Below, piece after piece: positions 16,840 to 24,703 of a stretch of DNA of 64,000 bases. Within the stretch, counting starts at the first letter, position 1. Every line of letters begins with the position of its first letter. The notes below the pieces were generated by a model, which saw only the letters and a list, made by a program, of their open reading frames with translations, searched no databases and had not been told where the DNA came from. A program made the translations under genes and the position numbers. Origin of the DNA: DATBLE01 sp963764565 (GTDB taxonomy: Bacteria > Actinomycetota > Thermoleophilia > Gaiellales > Gaiellaceae); contig CAVXTD010000021.1 of assembly GCA_963764565.1 (NCBI GenBank), positions 1 to 64,000 on the forward strand, read 5' to 3'.

Positions 16840-17304
16840 ATGCTCGCCGCCGTGCTGACAGCCGCCCTCCTCGGCCTTCCCCACAACGGGATCGTCGTCC
16901 CGGGAAAGAGCTTCGCCGGCCTGCGCCTCGGCGCGACCGGAGCTCAGATCACGGCGGCCTGGGGGCCGCGTCACGGCCGCTGCCGCTCGTGCCCGCAGCC
17001 GACGTGGTACTTCACCTACAAGGCCTTCGAACCGCAGGGGGCCGGCGTCTCGTTCCGAAGCGGCGCTGCGGAGAGCTACTTCACGGTCTGGTCACCGCCC
17101 GGCTGGCACACGGACCGGGGGCTGAAGGTCGGCGACCCTGAAGCACGGATCACCCAGCTCTACGGCGTCCTGCCGCGTGCCGAGTGCGGCACCTACTCGG
17201 CACTCGTCCTGAAGCGTGGCCTCGCGGACACCCAGATCTACGTCTACCAGCGGGAGGTGTGGGGCTTCGGGCTCAGCCGGGCTGGGGCTCCGCCGTGCCA
17301 CTAG
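16840..17304 (+). CDS. Predicted exported hypothetical protein
   Basis: ATG 16840 begins MLAAVLTAALLGLPHNG, a short hydrophobic stretch that could be a signal peptide although it lacks an N-terminal positive charge. The mature part (GKSFAGLRLGATGAQITAAW) resembles the small repeat found in exported actinobacterial proteins with SFAG-L-LG-T motifs. A Cys pair CRSC near residue 48 and two later cysteines could form disulfides. Length 154 residues. The 3' end overlaps the convergent MFS gene by 32 bases. Function unknown. Confidence 0.65.
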   Translation: MLAAVLTAALLGLPHNGIVVPGKSFAGLRLGATGAQITAAWGPRHGRCRSCPQPTWYFTYKAFEPQGAGVSFRSGAAESYFTVWSPPGWHTDRGLKVGDPEARITQLYGVLPRAECGTYSALVLKRGLADTQIYVYQREVWGFGLSRAGAPPCH

Positions 17305-18517
17305 CCGCCTCGTGCGGGATCAAGGATGCAACCAGCGGGATCGCTGCCAGGATTCCGATGCCGCACATCGGCCACAGCACCTGGTAGCCATGGGTCGCCT
17401 GGAGGTACGGCCGGGCAAGGTCGATCGCCAGTCCCGCCAGAGGAGCCCCGAGCAGCAGTCCGATCCCTTTCGTCGTCGTGGCGAGGCCCGAGACTGCGCC
17501 ACGATGCTCCGGCGGCGTCAGCTTGAACAGCAGACCCCAGGCAAGGGTCATCACGATGCCACCGGCGAATGCCACCGGAATGATCAGCCCGAAATACCAG
17601 ATGTGCCATTTCTGCGCGACGCCGGCGACGAGAAAGCCGCCGCCGTACACGAACGAAGCGAAGAAGATCACACGGGCGAGGCCGAACCGGTCACCGAGCC
17701 TGCTGGCCACGAGTGCCGCGAGAACGTAACCAACCCCGACTCCGCCCAGGATCGCCGACGAGATCGCCTTCGACTCGCCGAGGCCCGTGATCACGTAGAG
17801 CACGACGAAGGTCCGCGCCGCGGCGAAGGTTCCTTCCCAGGCTGCGTTGGCCGCGAGGAAACGCCGGATCTCCGGCTCGCGGCGGAGGAGCTGCCAGCTA
17901 TGCGCGAGGTATCGGCGCACGCCCTCGAAGACACGCCGCTGCTCCCCCTTCTCCTCGTCGACCAACACGATCACAGCACCGCATGAGCCGGTGGTGAGGA
18001 ACGCGGCTACGACAAACGGAGAGGCGCTCCAGACCTTCAGCAGCAGGCCACCGCCGACGAGCGCAAGCAGCAGCGCGGCCCCGCGGAAGACGTGCTGCAC
18101 GCCCTGGGCGCGCCCGAGATGAGAGGACGAGACGAGGTCCGGGTACAGCCCGCGGTACGGAGGCTCGTAGATGTAGTAGGCGAAGAAGAACGCGAGCACG
18201 ATCAGGCACGCGGTCCAGAGGTTCGGCATGAACGGCATCATCAAGAGGCAGAAGCCGATCGGGCCGAGCGCGGCGAGCATGAAGGGCTTCCGGCGCCCCA
18301 TCGGCGTCTGGAACGAATCGCTCCACGGGCCGATCACCGGTGACACGAGCAGCGCGAACAACCCCTCGGAGCCGAGCACGAGACCGATCAGGGACCCGGA
18401 GCTCGTGAACTTGTCGTGGAGCAGCGGCGGCAAGTAGGCGGCGGTGGTCGTGATCGAGAAGGCGAGTCCAAAGGCACCCAGGCCGAGCGTCAAGGAAAGG
18501 CTCCGGCGAAAGATCAC
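17273..18517 (-). CDS. Major facilitator superfamily transporter
   Basis: The 414-residue protein has twelve predicted hydrophobic segments. The loop between helices 2 and 3 reads DSFQTPMGRRKPFM, close to the GRRKPF signature of the glycoside-pentoside-hexuronide/sucrose-type carriers. A second-half equivalent is RLGDRFGLARV. It probably transports a sugar or related solute by cation symport; the substrate is unknown. GTG 18517 overlaps the tetR stop (GTGA), so the carrier is co-transcribed with, and presumably controlled by, that regulator. Confidence 0.85.
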   Translation of the reverse strand: MIFRRSLSLTLGLGAFGLAFSITTTAAYLPPLLHDKFTSSGSLIGLVLGSEGLFALLVSPVIGPWSDSFQTPMGRRKPFMLAALGPIGFCLLMMPFMPNLWTACLIVLAFFFAYYIYEPPYRGLYPDLVSSSHLGRAQGVQHVFRGAALLLALVGGGLLLKVWSASPFVVAAFLTTGSCGAVIVLVDEEKGEQRRVFEGVRRYLAHSWQLLRREPEIRRFLAANAAWEGTFAAARTFVVLYVITGLGESKAISSAILGGVGVGYVLAALVASRLGDRFGLARVIFFASFVYGGGFLVAGVAQKWHIWYFGLIIPVAFAGGIVMTLAWGLLFKLTPPEHRGAVSGLATTTKGIGLLLGAPLAGLAIDLARPYLQATHGYQVLWPMCGIGILAAIPLVASLIPHEAASGTAEPQPG

Positions 18518-19113
18518 GCGACACCGATGCCTTCGCAGAGCGCCTCGACAACCGTCTGCTCAGCCCTGGCGACGTCGTCGTCACCGTCAGGAAGCTGGCC
18601 GAGGACCCATCCGGTCAGGATCTCCTCGATCGCCCCGTAGAAGATCCACGAGAGGAGCCTGGCATCGAGGTCGCGCCGGAAGGCACCCTCTGCCTGGCCG
18701 CGCTCGACGATGCGCTCGATCGCCTTGAACGCCAGGCCGAGCTCGTCGACCTTGCTCTGCACCTGCGGGCTGCGGGCGACCTCACGGACGAGCACGCGGA
18801 CGAGGTCGGGGTTGCGCCGCCAGGAGCGGACGAGGATCGCGGCGACGTGGCGGAGCTGCTCGCGGGGCGCCTCCTCCGAACGCTCGACCGCGGTGAAGGC
18901 GTCCAGCACCTCCGCCCACGTGTCGCGGAAGACGGTCTCCAGCACCTCCTCCTTCGAGGTGAAGTAGTGGTAGAGCAGGCCGTGCGCGACCCCGGCCTCC
19001 TCGGTGATGTCACCCACACGGCTGCTGTGGTAGCCGGAGCGGGCGAAGACGCGCACGGCGGCGTCGAGGATCAGCCTGCGCTTCTCCTCCTGGGCGATTG
19101 ACCGGTCAGTCAA
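18514..19113 (-). CDS. TetR-family transcriptional regulator
   Basis: The 199-residue repressor starts with a standard TetR helix-turn-helix: RRLILDAAVRVFARSGY, VGDITEEAGVAHGLLYHYF. The C-terminal part includes FYGAIEEILTGWVLG, like the ligand-binding domain of FadR/acyl-CoA-responsive TetR proteins. TTG 19113 is the start that gives the usual N terminus (LTDRSIAQEEKRR); it lies inside the palindrome TTGACCGGTCAGTCAA, so the operator forms the first codons. The promoter places the transcript start at or next to this codon. The same operator lies before the acyl-CoA dehydrogenase operon, so autoregulation and control of fatty-acid oxidation are inferred. Confidence 0.85.
   Translation of the reverse strand: MTDRSIAQEEKRRLILDAAVRVFARSGYHSSRVGDITEEAGVAHGLLYHYFTSKEEVLETVFRDTWAEVLDAFTAVERSEEAPREQLRHVAAILVRSWRRNPDLVRVLVREVARSPQVQSKVDELGLAFKAIERIVERGQAEGAFRRDLDARLLSWIFYGAIEEILTGWVLGQLPDGDDDVARAEQTVVEALCEGIGVA
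19098..19113. promoter_or_regulatory. TetR operator overlapping the tetR start codon
   Basis: The near-palindrome TTGACCGG-TCAGTCAA spans the TTG start and the following four codons of tetR. It differs from the operator at 13372-13389 at one core base. Confidence 0.7.
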
Positions 19114-19120
19114 GGGACCG

Positions 19121-19149
19121 ACGATAGTTGTCCGGTCGGGGGCCTGCAA
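19121..19149 (-). promoter_or_regulatory. tetR promoter
   Basis: Minus-strand TTGCAG (19144-19149), a 17-base spacer and TATCGT (19121-19126) precede the TTG start by seven bases, giving an essentially leaderless transcript that starts inside the operator. Confidence 0.6.
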
Positions 19150-19165
19150 CCGCTCGAACCCCGCA

Positions 19166-19840
19166 CTAGAGCCCCAATGCAGCGGGCAGCGCGCGCAGGT
19201 CGGGAAGGCGGTCGGCCGTCTCCAGGTGGAGGCCCTCGCGGTCGACGAGGAAAGCACGCATCCCGAGCGCACGCGCACCCTCGATGTCGTCCTCGACCGA
19301 GTCGCCGACCATCGCCGCCTCGGCGGGCGCGACGCCCAGCAGCTCCAGCGCCGCCCGGAAGATCGACTCGTGCGGCTTCGTCCAGCCGTGGGAGCGCGAC
19401 GTGAGCGCGCAGTCGACGTCCAGCGCATGGTGCGTGACGAAGTCGTCGATCTCGCGGGCGCTGTTCGACACGAGCCCGAGCCTCAGGCCGTGGCCGCGCA
19501 GCTCCTCGATCACGGGGAGCGCATCGTCGTAGAGATCGAAGTTCTCCGAGCGCTCCCAGAGCCGGGTCATCTCGACGGCGAGATCGCGGGCGGCGTCCGA
19601 GTCGCCGCCCATCCCGCGGACGATCCGCTCGGTGAACGCGAACCAGAGCTCCTCGTCGTGGCGGAGCTCGGGGTGCCGTTGGAGGCTCTCGAGCGCAGCC
19701 GCCCTCGCCTCGGGATACCGGGCCGGGTCGAGGTCGAGCCCGTAGCGCTTGCCGACTCGCCGGTAGCCCTCGGGCCCGAGATCGGGGCCGGGCTTCGCCA
19801 GCGTGAAGTCGACGTCGAAGAGGACAGCTCGGATCTGCAC
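19166..19840 (-). CDS. HAD-superfamily hydrolase
   Basis: The 224-residue phosphatase-like protein shows all four HAD motifs: LFDVDFTLAK (nucleophile Asp, with DxDxT), VSNSARE, the lysine in WTKPHESIF, and VGDSVEDDIEGA. A helical cap lies between residues 20 and 95. It is of the haloacid-dehalogenase/phosphoglycolate-phosphatase group; substrate unknown. The start is divergent from the MFS gene, 17 bases away. Confidence 0.88.
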   Translation of the reverse strand: MQIRAVLFDVDFTLAKPGPDLGPEGYRRVGKRYGLDLDPARYPEARAAALESLQRHPELRHDEELWFAFTERIVRGMGGDSDAARDLAVEMTRLWERSENFDLYDDALPVIEELRGHGLRLGLVSNSAREIDDFVTHHALDVDCALTSRSHGWTKPHESIFRAALELLGVAPAEAAMVGDSVEDDIEGARALGMRAFLVDREGLHLETADRLPDLRALPAALGL

Positions 19841-19857
19841 ACGACTAAGTTTGCGCC

Positions 19858-21087
19858 GTGGAGGGGATGACCGCCCGGCGAAGGAGGCCCCGCGCGCTCG
19901 ACGCGCTGCACCATCGCGACTTCCGGCTGCTCTTCACCGGGCAGCTGGTGTCCCTGGTCGGCGATGCCGCGTTCGTGACGGCGATCGGCTGGAAGACGTT
20001 CACGATCGCCGGCTCGGCGAAGCTCGGGGTCGTCCTCGTCTGCCAGGCAGTCGCGTTGCTCGCCACGCTCCTGATCGGTGGGGCGCTGGCCGACCGGCTG
20101 TCGCGCCGGCGGCTGATGATCGTCTCCGACCTGACGCGACTCGTCGCCGTCGCTGCGCTGGCGGTTGTCGATGCGACCGGACACCTGACATTCCCGCTCC
20201 TGATCGTGTTCGCAGTTCTCGTCGGGCTCGGAGACGGGTTCTTCTACCCCGCGTTCGGCGGGATGGTGCCGCTCGTCGTCGAGCAGCCGAGCATCGCCTC
20301 GGCGAACTCGCTGATCGGCGTTGCTCGCTGGAGCAGCATCCTGATCGGCCCCGCCTTCGCGGGCTTCCTCTACCACCCCGCCGGCTCGGCGACGGTTTTC
20401 GCGGTCGACGCCGGATCGTTCCTCGTCTCCGCTCTGCTCGTCTACCGGACGAGGCCGCGGGTGATCGAGGCCGCCGAGCGGGAGGGCACGCTGCGGGAGA
20501 TCGTCTCGGGCGCGCGGTACGTGGCGCGCGTGCCGTGGCTGTGGGTGACGATCGTGCTCTTCGGGGTCGTCCTGATGCTCCAGCTCGCTCCGCAGCAGGT
20601 GTTGATGCCGAAGCTGGTGACGACCCAGTGGCACCGCGGCATCGAGTCGTACGCACTACTGACGACGCTGATGGGGGTCGGCACGGTCGCCGGGACGCTC
20701 CTGTTCGGACAGCTCCAGCCGCGGCGGCGGCGGGGGGTCGTCTCCTACGTGTTCTGGGTCGTGAACAGCGTGCTGCTCGTCGGGATCGCACTCTCACCGT
20801 GGTACGAGCTCGCCGGAGCGCTGATGGTCGCCCGCGGCGTCTGCGTCGGCTTCGGGGTGGCGATCTGGGAGACGATGCTGATGGAGCTGGTGCCCGAGCA
20901 CCTGCTCTCGCGCGTGGTCAGCCTCGACTACTTCGGCTCGTTCGGGCTGATGCCGGTCGGCCTCGCGCTCGCGGCCGGAATCTCGGGACTCGCCTCGCCG
21001 GGGACGTTGATCGCGGCCGGGGCCGGGGTGAACGCGATCATGCTCGCGGTCGTGCTCACCCGGCCCTGGCTGCGCGCGGTCGACTAG
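19858..21087 (+). CDS. MFS transporter, EntS-like
   Basis: The 409-residue protein opens with HHRDFRLLFTGQLVSLVGDAAF, typical of the MFS_3/enterobactin-exporter group, followed by GGALADRLSRRRLMIVSDLTR (A-like motif between helices 2 and 3). Eleven to twelve hydrophobic segments are visible. Such proteins act as drug or siderophore exporters; the cargo here is unknown. GTG 19858 is the start. The stop overlaps the stop of the small SHOCT-type gene on the other strand. Confidence 0.87.
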   Translation: MEGMTARRRRPRALDALHHRDFRLLFTGQLVSLVGDAAFVTAIGWKTFTIAGSAKLGVVLVCQAVALLATLLIGGALADRLSRRRLMIVSDLTRLVAVAALAVVDATGHLTFPLLIVFAVLVGLGDGFFYPAFGGMVPLVVEQPSIASANSLIGVARWSSILIGPAFAGFLYHPAGSATVFAVDAGSFLVSALLVYRTRPRVIEAAEREGTLREIVSGARYVARVPWLWVTIVLFGVVLMLQLAPQQVLMPKLVTTQWHRGIESYALLTTLMGVGTVAGTLLFGQLQPRRRRGVVSYVFWVVNSVLLVGIALSPWYELAGALMVARGVCVGFGVAIWETMLMELVPEHLLSRVVSLDYFGSFGLMPVGLALAAGISGLASPGTLIAAGAGVNAIMLAVVLTRPWLRAVD

Positions 21088-21359
21088 GACTGATCCTCGG
21101 GCGGCTTCCGGGTGCGCCTGCGCGGGGCCGGCTTCTCCGGTGGCGGGATCACCTCGGTCGGTGCGTCGTCCGCAACGGCTCCACCGAGATCACGCCGCGC
21201 CTGCAGGTACTCGGCTCTCGCAACCTCACCGGCCGCGTAGCGAGCATCCAACGCCGCGAGCGCATGCGCCCCGCGCGGAGGCTGCGAACGGTAGTACGCG
21301 TCGAGCGCGAGCGAGACGAGCGCGATCAGCAGCAACGCGAGCAGGAGAGCGAAGATCAC
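21084..21359 (-). CDS. Small membrane protein with SHOCT-like C terminus
   Basis: From GTG 21359 the product is 91 residues: a single membrane helix (IFALLLALLLIALVSLAL), then LAALDARYAAGEVARAEYLQARRDL, which matches the short SHOCT motif (LdeRYArGEIsreEYle), and a Pro/Arg/Lys-rich tail. SHOCT proteins are thought to associate with membranes or oligomerise. The start is uncertain because the frame extends upstream without clear coding character. Confidence 0.6.
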   Translation of the reverse strand: MIFALLLALLLIALVSLALDAYYRSQPPRGAHALAALDARYAAGEVARAEYLQARRDLGGAVADDAPTEVIPPPEKPAPRRRTRKPPEDQS

Positions 21360-21507
21360 CCAGGCGAGGTTGGAAGGCCCCCATGGTGCCCACCGTGCTC
21401 GAACACGACGCCACCCCCACCGCGCGGGAAGGGAAACACCTGATTTCCATTTCTGTCCATGCCCCAACCGTAGTGCCACTCCATGAGAGCGAGCTAAGAA
21501 TCGGAGC

Positions 21508-21524
21508 CGCGGGGGAACCCCGCG
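21508..21524. repeat. Secondary hairpin CGCGGGG-GAA-CCCCGCG
   Basis: A perfect 7-bp stem with loop GAA lies 17 bases from hairpin repeat copy 2, on the side away from tRNA-Pro. It could serve as a second termination structure. The rest of 21360-21507 holds no recognisable gene. Confidence 0.45.
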
Positions 21525-21540
21525 AAAGAAGAAGGGGGAA

Positions 21541-21567
21541 CGTGGGGGAAACATGGTTTCCCCCACG
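21541..21567 (-). terminator. Hairpin repeat copy 2, behind tRNA-Pro
   Basis: A perfect 12-bp stem CGTGGGGGAAAC / GTTTCCCCCACG with a 3-base loop begins four bases after the 3' end of tRNA-Pro. On the minus strand it is followed by TT and CCCCCTTCTTC, a variant of the flank shared with the other copies. Its position argues for a transcription terminator or processing signal of the tRNA. Confidence 0.65.
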
Positions 21568-21571
21568 TATA

Positions 21572-21645
21572 TCGGGGTGCCCAGATTTGAACTGGGGACC
21601 TCTCCGACCCGAACGGAGCGCGCTACCAGGCTGCGCCACACCCCG
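21572..21645 (-). tRNA. tRNA-Pro (anticodon CGG)
   Basis: A 74-base cloverleaf reads from 21645: acceptor CGGGGTG paired with CACCCCG, D arm GCGC...GCGC with GGTAGCGC, anticodon stem CTCCG/CGGAG with loop TTCGGGT (anticodon CGG), T arm CCCAG/CTGGG with GTTCAAAT. The discriminator base is A. CCA is not encoded. Confidence 0.95.
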
Positions 21646-21726
21646 AGGCGGAAACAGGTTAGCGATTCGGCACAGTGAGAGCACTTCCTCGCCGGTACGT
21701 TGGCTCCATCGACAACGGAGGGTGAG

Positions 21727-22083
21727 ATGAACGTGGTCACGGTGATCGGCAACCTGGCGACCGACGTCGATCTGCGCGAGCTGGACGGCGACAAGCGGGT
21801 GGCGAGCTTCCTGCTCGCGATCGACCGGCCGGGCCGCGAGGGAGCCGACTTCGTCCGGGTCGCGGCGTGGGACAAGCAGGCCGACGCCTGCGCCCGCTAC
21901 CTGGCCAAAGGCAAACGCGTGGCGGTGGACGGCCGGTTGCGGAGCCGATCGTGGGAGGAGGACGGCAAGCGCCGAAGCGCGGTCGAGGTGGTCGCGAGCA
22001 CGGTGCAGTTCCTGTCGCCGCCCGGCGATGCCGCTTCCGCCGGCGCACTTGCGGAGACCCCATTCGAGGGAGCGGCAGCGTGA
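21727..22083 (+). CDS. Single-stranded DNA-binding protein, short form
   Basis: The 118-residue product is an OB-fold SSB: MNVVTVIGNLATDVDLREL at the N terminus, FVRVAAWDKQADACARYLAKG in the middle and GRLRSRSWEEDGKRR. It lacks the glycine-rich linker and acidic C-terminal tip (DDxxPF) used by replication SSBs to recruit partners, ending instead AETPFEGAAA. It is therefore probably an accessory SSB paralogue. ATG 21727 has GGAGG seven bases upstream, which fixes the start. Confidence 0.87.
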   Translation: MNVVTVIGNLATDVDLRELDGDKRVASFLLAIDRPGREGADFVRVAAWDKQADACARYLAKGKRVAVDGRLRSRSWEEDGKRRSAVEVVASTVQFLSPPGDAASAGALAETPFEGAAA

Positions 22084-22090
22084 GCGGACG

Positions 22091-23427
22091 CTAGCCGGGC
22101 CTCCCGGTGATCCCCTGGCGCTTCAGCTCGGAGACGACCAGCTTGGAGATGAGCTCGTGCCCGTGCCGATTCGGATGGAGGGCGCCGTTGAGGTCGAGCT
22201 GGTTCTGAAGGGACTCGATCAGACCGACGATCCAGGTGCTCGACGAGCAGTAGCCGTGAAGGCGGAAGATCTCCTGCGCACCCGTGACCACATGCCAGCC
22301 GTTCGCGGCCGCCGCTGCCGCAACCGCCGCGTTCAGGGGCACGATGAGGCGCTCGTAGGCCCACTTCGCCTCACCCTGCGTCAGCACGCTGGACCCAGCC
22401 CCGATCAGCGGGTCGCAGAACACGCCGTTCGCATCCCTGGTCGGATCGAAGTACTGAGTGATGTACACGGCGTCGGGAGCGATCCCCGCGTCCTTCAAGC
22501 CGGCCGCAAGCGCCGCATACAGCCCCGGCAACCCGGCGATCCGCTCCCGGAGGACGTCGTCCAGCGTCTTCGGCGACGAGGCAGTCGGGAACTTCCTGTT
22601 CGGGCAGGACGGCTCTGCGAGGCAGAACTGGACGATCGGGCCGAAGCCGACGTCGTTCGCGCCGATGCTGACGAGCAGAGCGTCGACCTTCCGCTTCGCG
22701 GCCAGCGTCGCCAACTCGGTGACCTGCGGACCGAGCGGCGGTCCGCCGCGATCGTTGATCCCCCGGTACTCGCCGATCAAGCCCCGCTGAATCGTCGCGC
22801 CGGAGCAGGCCAGGTGGAGCAACGTCACGGAGGTCTTGGCGCTGGCCTCCTCGAGCGCCTCGGCCGTCTGGGCCTCGAAGGAGAAGTGTGAACGATCGCA
22901 GCGCCGGGACTCCCATGTCGCCGGGTCCGCCCCGGCCGGGATATCGGGGTTGCCCTCGCCGGAGCCGACCGAGTCGCCGATCCCGACGATCAGGAGATCC
23001 TTGATCACGATCCGGATCTCGCCGAACCCCCGCTCCTCACCGTTCGTCGTCTTCAGCGACACGCGGTAGGCGCCGAGCGCGGGGAACTGCGTGAACGCGA
23101 AGACGCACTTCCCACGTCGCTCGAACTTCCTGGCGTGACCTCCGACCCTCCACGCGTAGCTCGCCTTGGGATCGCACGGCTGGCCCCCGGACGCCCGACC
23201 GTGATCAGCGCCGTCCATCGCGGTGGATCGACCTCCGCGCGCGTCGTGTAGTAGTCGACGAGGCGATCCTTGTTCTCGTCGATCCCCGAACGGGCAGGGA
23301 CCCGGTAGTCGAGGGAGAGCTTCAGCGACGTTTTGGGAGGGGCGGCCGTCCGGGCTTCGGCGCTCCCGATCAGCGCGACGAGGACAAGCGCGACCGCTAC
23401 CACACCCGGAGCCAGGCCGCGCCGCAC
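22091..23427 (-). CDS. Secreted SGNH/GDSL hydrolase (one frameshift)
   Basis: The N terminus (MRRGLAPGVVAVALVLVALIGSAEA) is a clear signal peptide read in one frame to about 23210; the remainder is in the adjacent frame starting GRASGGQPCDPK. The catalytic domain shows IGDSVGSGEG (block I serine), ACSGATIQ, GANDVGF (block III Asn) and LHPNRHGH (block V Asp/His equivalent). Such enzymes are exported lipases or esterases. A small beta domain of ~120 residues precedes the catalytic part (FAFTQFPALGAYRVSL). Joined length about 445 residues. Because everything else is intact, an indel error near 23205 is likely. Confidence 0.78.
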
Positions 23428-23497
23428 CGATCAACTATCTCAGAAGACCTTCTCCCGCAGACAAGCCCGGTCCCGGCCGGCGACCTAGAATCGCGTC

Positions 23498-24241
23498 ATG
23501 GCCCGGCGGGACGAGATCCTCGACCACGCAGCGGAGCTGCTCGACCTCTCGTCCTTCCCGGACTACGGGCCGCAGGGAATGCAGGTCGTGGGCGCCGAGG
23601 AGGTGACGAAGGTCGTCTGCGCGGTCTCGTCGTCGCTCGAGCTCTTCGAGCGGGCTGCAGCCGCGGGTGCACAGCTCGTCATCGTCCACCACGGAATCCT
23701 GTGGGAGAACGAGCCGCGGACGATCGACCAACGCGTGCGCCGCCGCCTTCGGGCGCTCTTCGACGCCGACCTGACGCTCGCCGCCTATCACCTCGCGCTC
23801 GACGCCCACCCGGAGGTGGGTAACAACGCGCTCCTCGCCCGCGAGCTCGGAGTCGAGATCGACCGCCCGTTCGCGTCGGTCGGCCAGGGCGGCCGCCTCA
23901 GCCAGCCCCAGGCGCTCGAGGCGTTCCTGGCCCGTGTGCGCGAGCGGATCGCGCCCGACCCGCTCGTCTTCTCGGAGGGGCCCGATCCGGTCGAGCGAGT
24001 GGCGATCCTCTCGGGCGGCGGCGGCCGCTACCTGGCCGACGCCGTCGCGGCCGGGTACGACCTCTACCTGACCGGCGAGCCCGCCGAGCCGAACCTGCAC
24101 CTGGCCCGCGAGCTCGGGATCACGTTCGTCGCCGCCGGCCACTACGCGACCGAGCGGCTCGGCGTCCAGGCGCTCACTGCCCGTCTGGCCAAGCAGTTCG
24201 GCCTCGAGTGGGAGTTCATCGAGCTGCCGAATCCCGTTTGA
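23498..24241 (+). CDS. NIF3-like dinuclear metal-centre protein
   Basis: The 247-residue product has the two NIF3 metal-binding blocks: LVIVHHGILWEN (HH pair, about residues 63-74) and, near the C terminus, AAGHYATERLGVQAL with His and Glu. A central GQGGRLSQ loop and SGGGGRYLADAVAAGYDLYLTGE complete the family pattern. The family is related to GTP cyclohydrolase I type 2 by name only; its cellular role is unsettled. The last codons overlap the -35 box of the promoter of the next unit. Confidence 0.88.
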   Translation: MARRDEILDHAAELLDLSSFPDYGPQGMQVVGAEEVTKVVCAVSSSLELFERAAAAGAQLVIVHHGILWENEPRTIDQRVRRRLRALFDADLTLAAYHLALDAHPEVGNNALLARELGVEIDRPFASVGQGGRLSQPQALEAFLARVRERIAPDPLVFSEGPDPVERVAILSGGGGRYLADAVAAGYDLYLTGEPAEPNLHLARELGITFVAAGHYATERLGVQALTARLAKQFGLEWEFIELPNPV

Positions 24242-24266
24242 GGACGTCGCCGCGCAGGAGTATGCT
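24238..24266 (+). promoter_or_regulatory. Promoter of the leader-peptide/small HTH unit
   Basis: TTGAGG (24238-24243), a 17-base spacer and TATGCT (24261-24266) form a near-consensus promoter. Transcription would start close to 24273, only about three bases before an ATG. Confidence 0.7.
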
Positions 24267-24275
24267 TTGGCGGTC

Positions 24276-24305
24276 ATGCATCGCCCTGAGGAGCGGGACC
24301 TCTGA
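24276..24305 (+). CDS. Putative leaderless leader peptide MHRPEERDL
   Basis: A nine-codon ORF, ATG to TGA, begins about three bases after the predicted transcript start, so it could be translated as a leaderless message. Its last codons and stop lie in and next to the GCGGGA arm of a hairpin (24293-24298 pairing with 24308-24313). It has no obvious run of one amino acid. Confidence 0.4.
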   Translation: MHRPEERDL

Positions 24306-24339
24306 TCTCCCGCCACGACACCACGAAGGCTTCGACCGA

Positions 24340-24372
24340 GCCCGTCGGCGCATCGCGCAGGCGGGTTTTCTT
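24340..24372 (+). terminator. Terminator hairpin in the leader (possible attenuator)
   Basis: GCCCGTC (24340-24346) pairs with GGCGGGT (24360-24366) with two G-U pairs, followed by TTTTCTTG. The GGCGGG arm can pair alternatively and perfectly with CCCGCC at 24309-24314, which itself is part of the upstream hairpin. The structure ends 20 bases before the next ATG. Confidence 0.5.
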
Positions 24373-24392
24373 GTTCCCAGGAAAGGAGCGTC

Positions 24393-24563
24393 ATGCCGAA
24401 TCACCTCACGCCTGAAGAGCTGTCCGAGGAGCTCGGGATCGAGCGGACGGAGGTGATCCGCGTCTGCCTCCAGGAAGGCGTCCCGATCTACCAGGGGAAG
24501 ATCGACAAGAGCCTCTTCGCGGCGCAGCTTCAAGCGATCGGCAGCGCGCCGACGAAACGCTAG
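24393..24563 (+). CDS. 56-residue helix-turn-helix-like protein
   Basis: ATG 24393 with GAAAGGAG eight bases upstream opens a 56-codon gene. The sequence LTPEELSEELGIERTEVIRV followed by CLQEGVPIYQGKID looks like a compact helix-turn-helix of the MerR/excisionase or IF2-N style, with two helices and a short wing. The protein could bind DNA or RNA; function unknown. It has its own promoter and a structured leader. The region after it (24564-24670) holds no gene, only GC-rich sequence and hairpin repeat copy 3. Confidence 0.65.
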   Translation: MPNHLTPEELSEELGIERTEVIRVCLQEGVPIYQGKIDKSLFAAQLQAIGSAPTKR

Positions 24564-24671
24564 TCCGGCCTTGGCGGCGCCCGGTCGCCGCGTCGCAGTC
24601 GGGCGGAGGCGGGCTTCGCCCGAGCAGCCCTCGCTGCGGCTGGAGTCAATGAGACGTGAAGGAGGGGGCTC

Positions 24672-24696
24672 GCAGGGGAACCATGGGTTCACCCGC
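24672..24696 (-). terminator. Hairpin repeat copy 3, behind ku
   Basis: GCAGGGGAACC / GGTTCACCCGC pair at 9 of 11 positions around loop ATG, seven bases after the Ku stop. On the minus strand GAG and CCCCCTCCTTCACG follow, the shared flank. It is the most degenerate of the five copies. Confidence 0.55.
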
Positions 24697-24703
24697 GCTG
24701 AGC

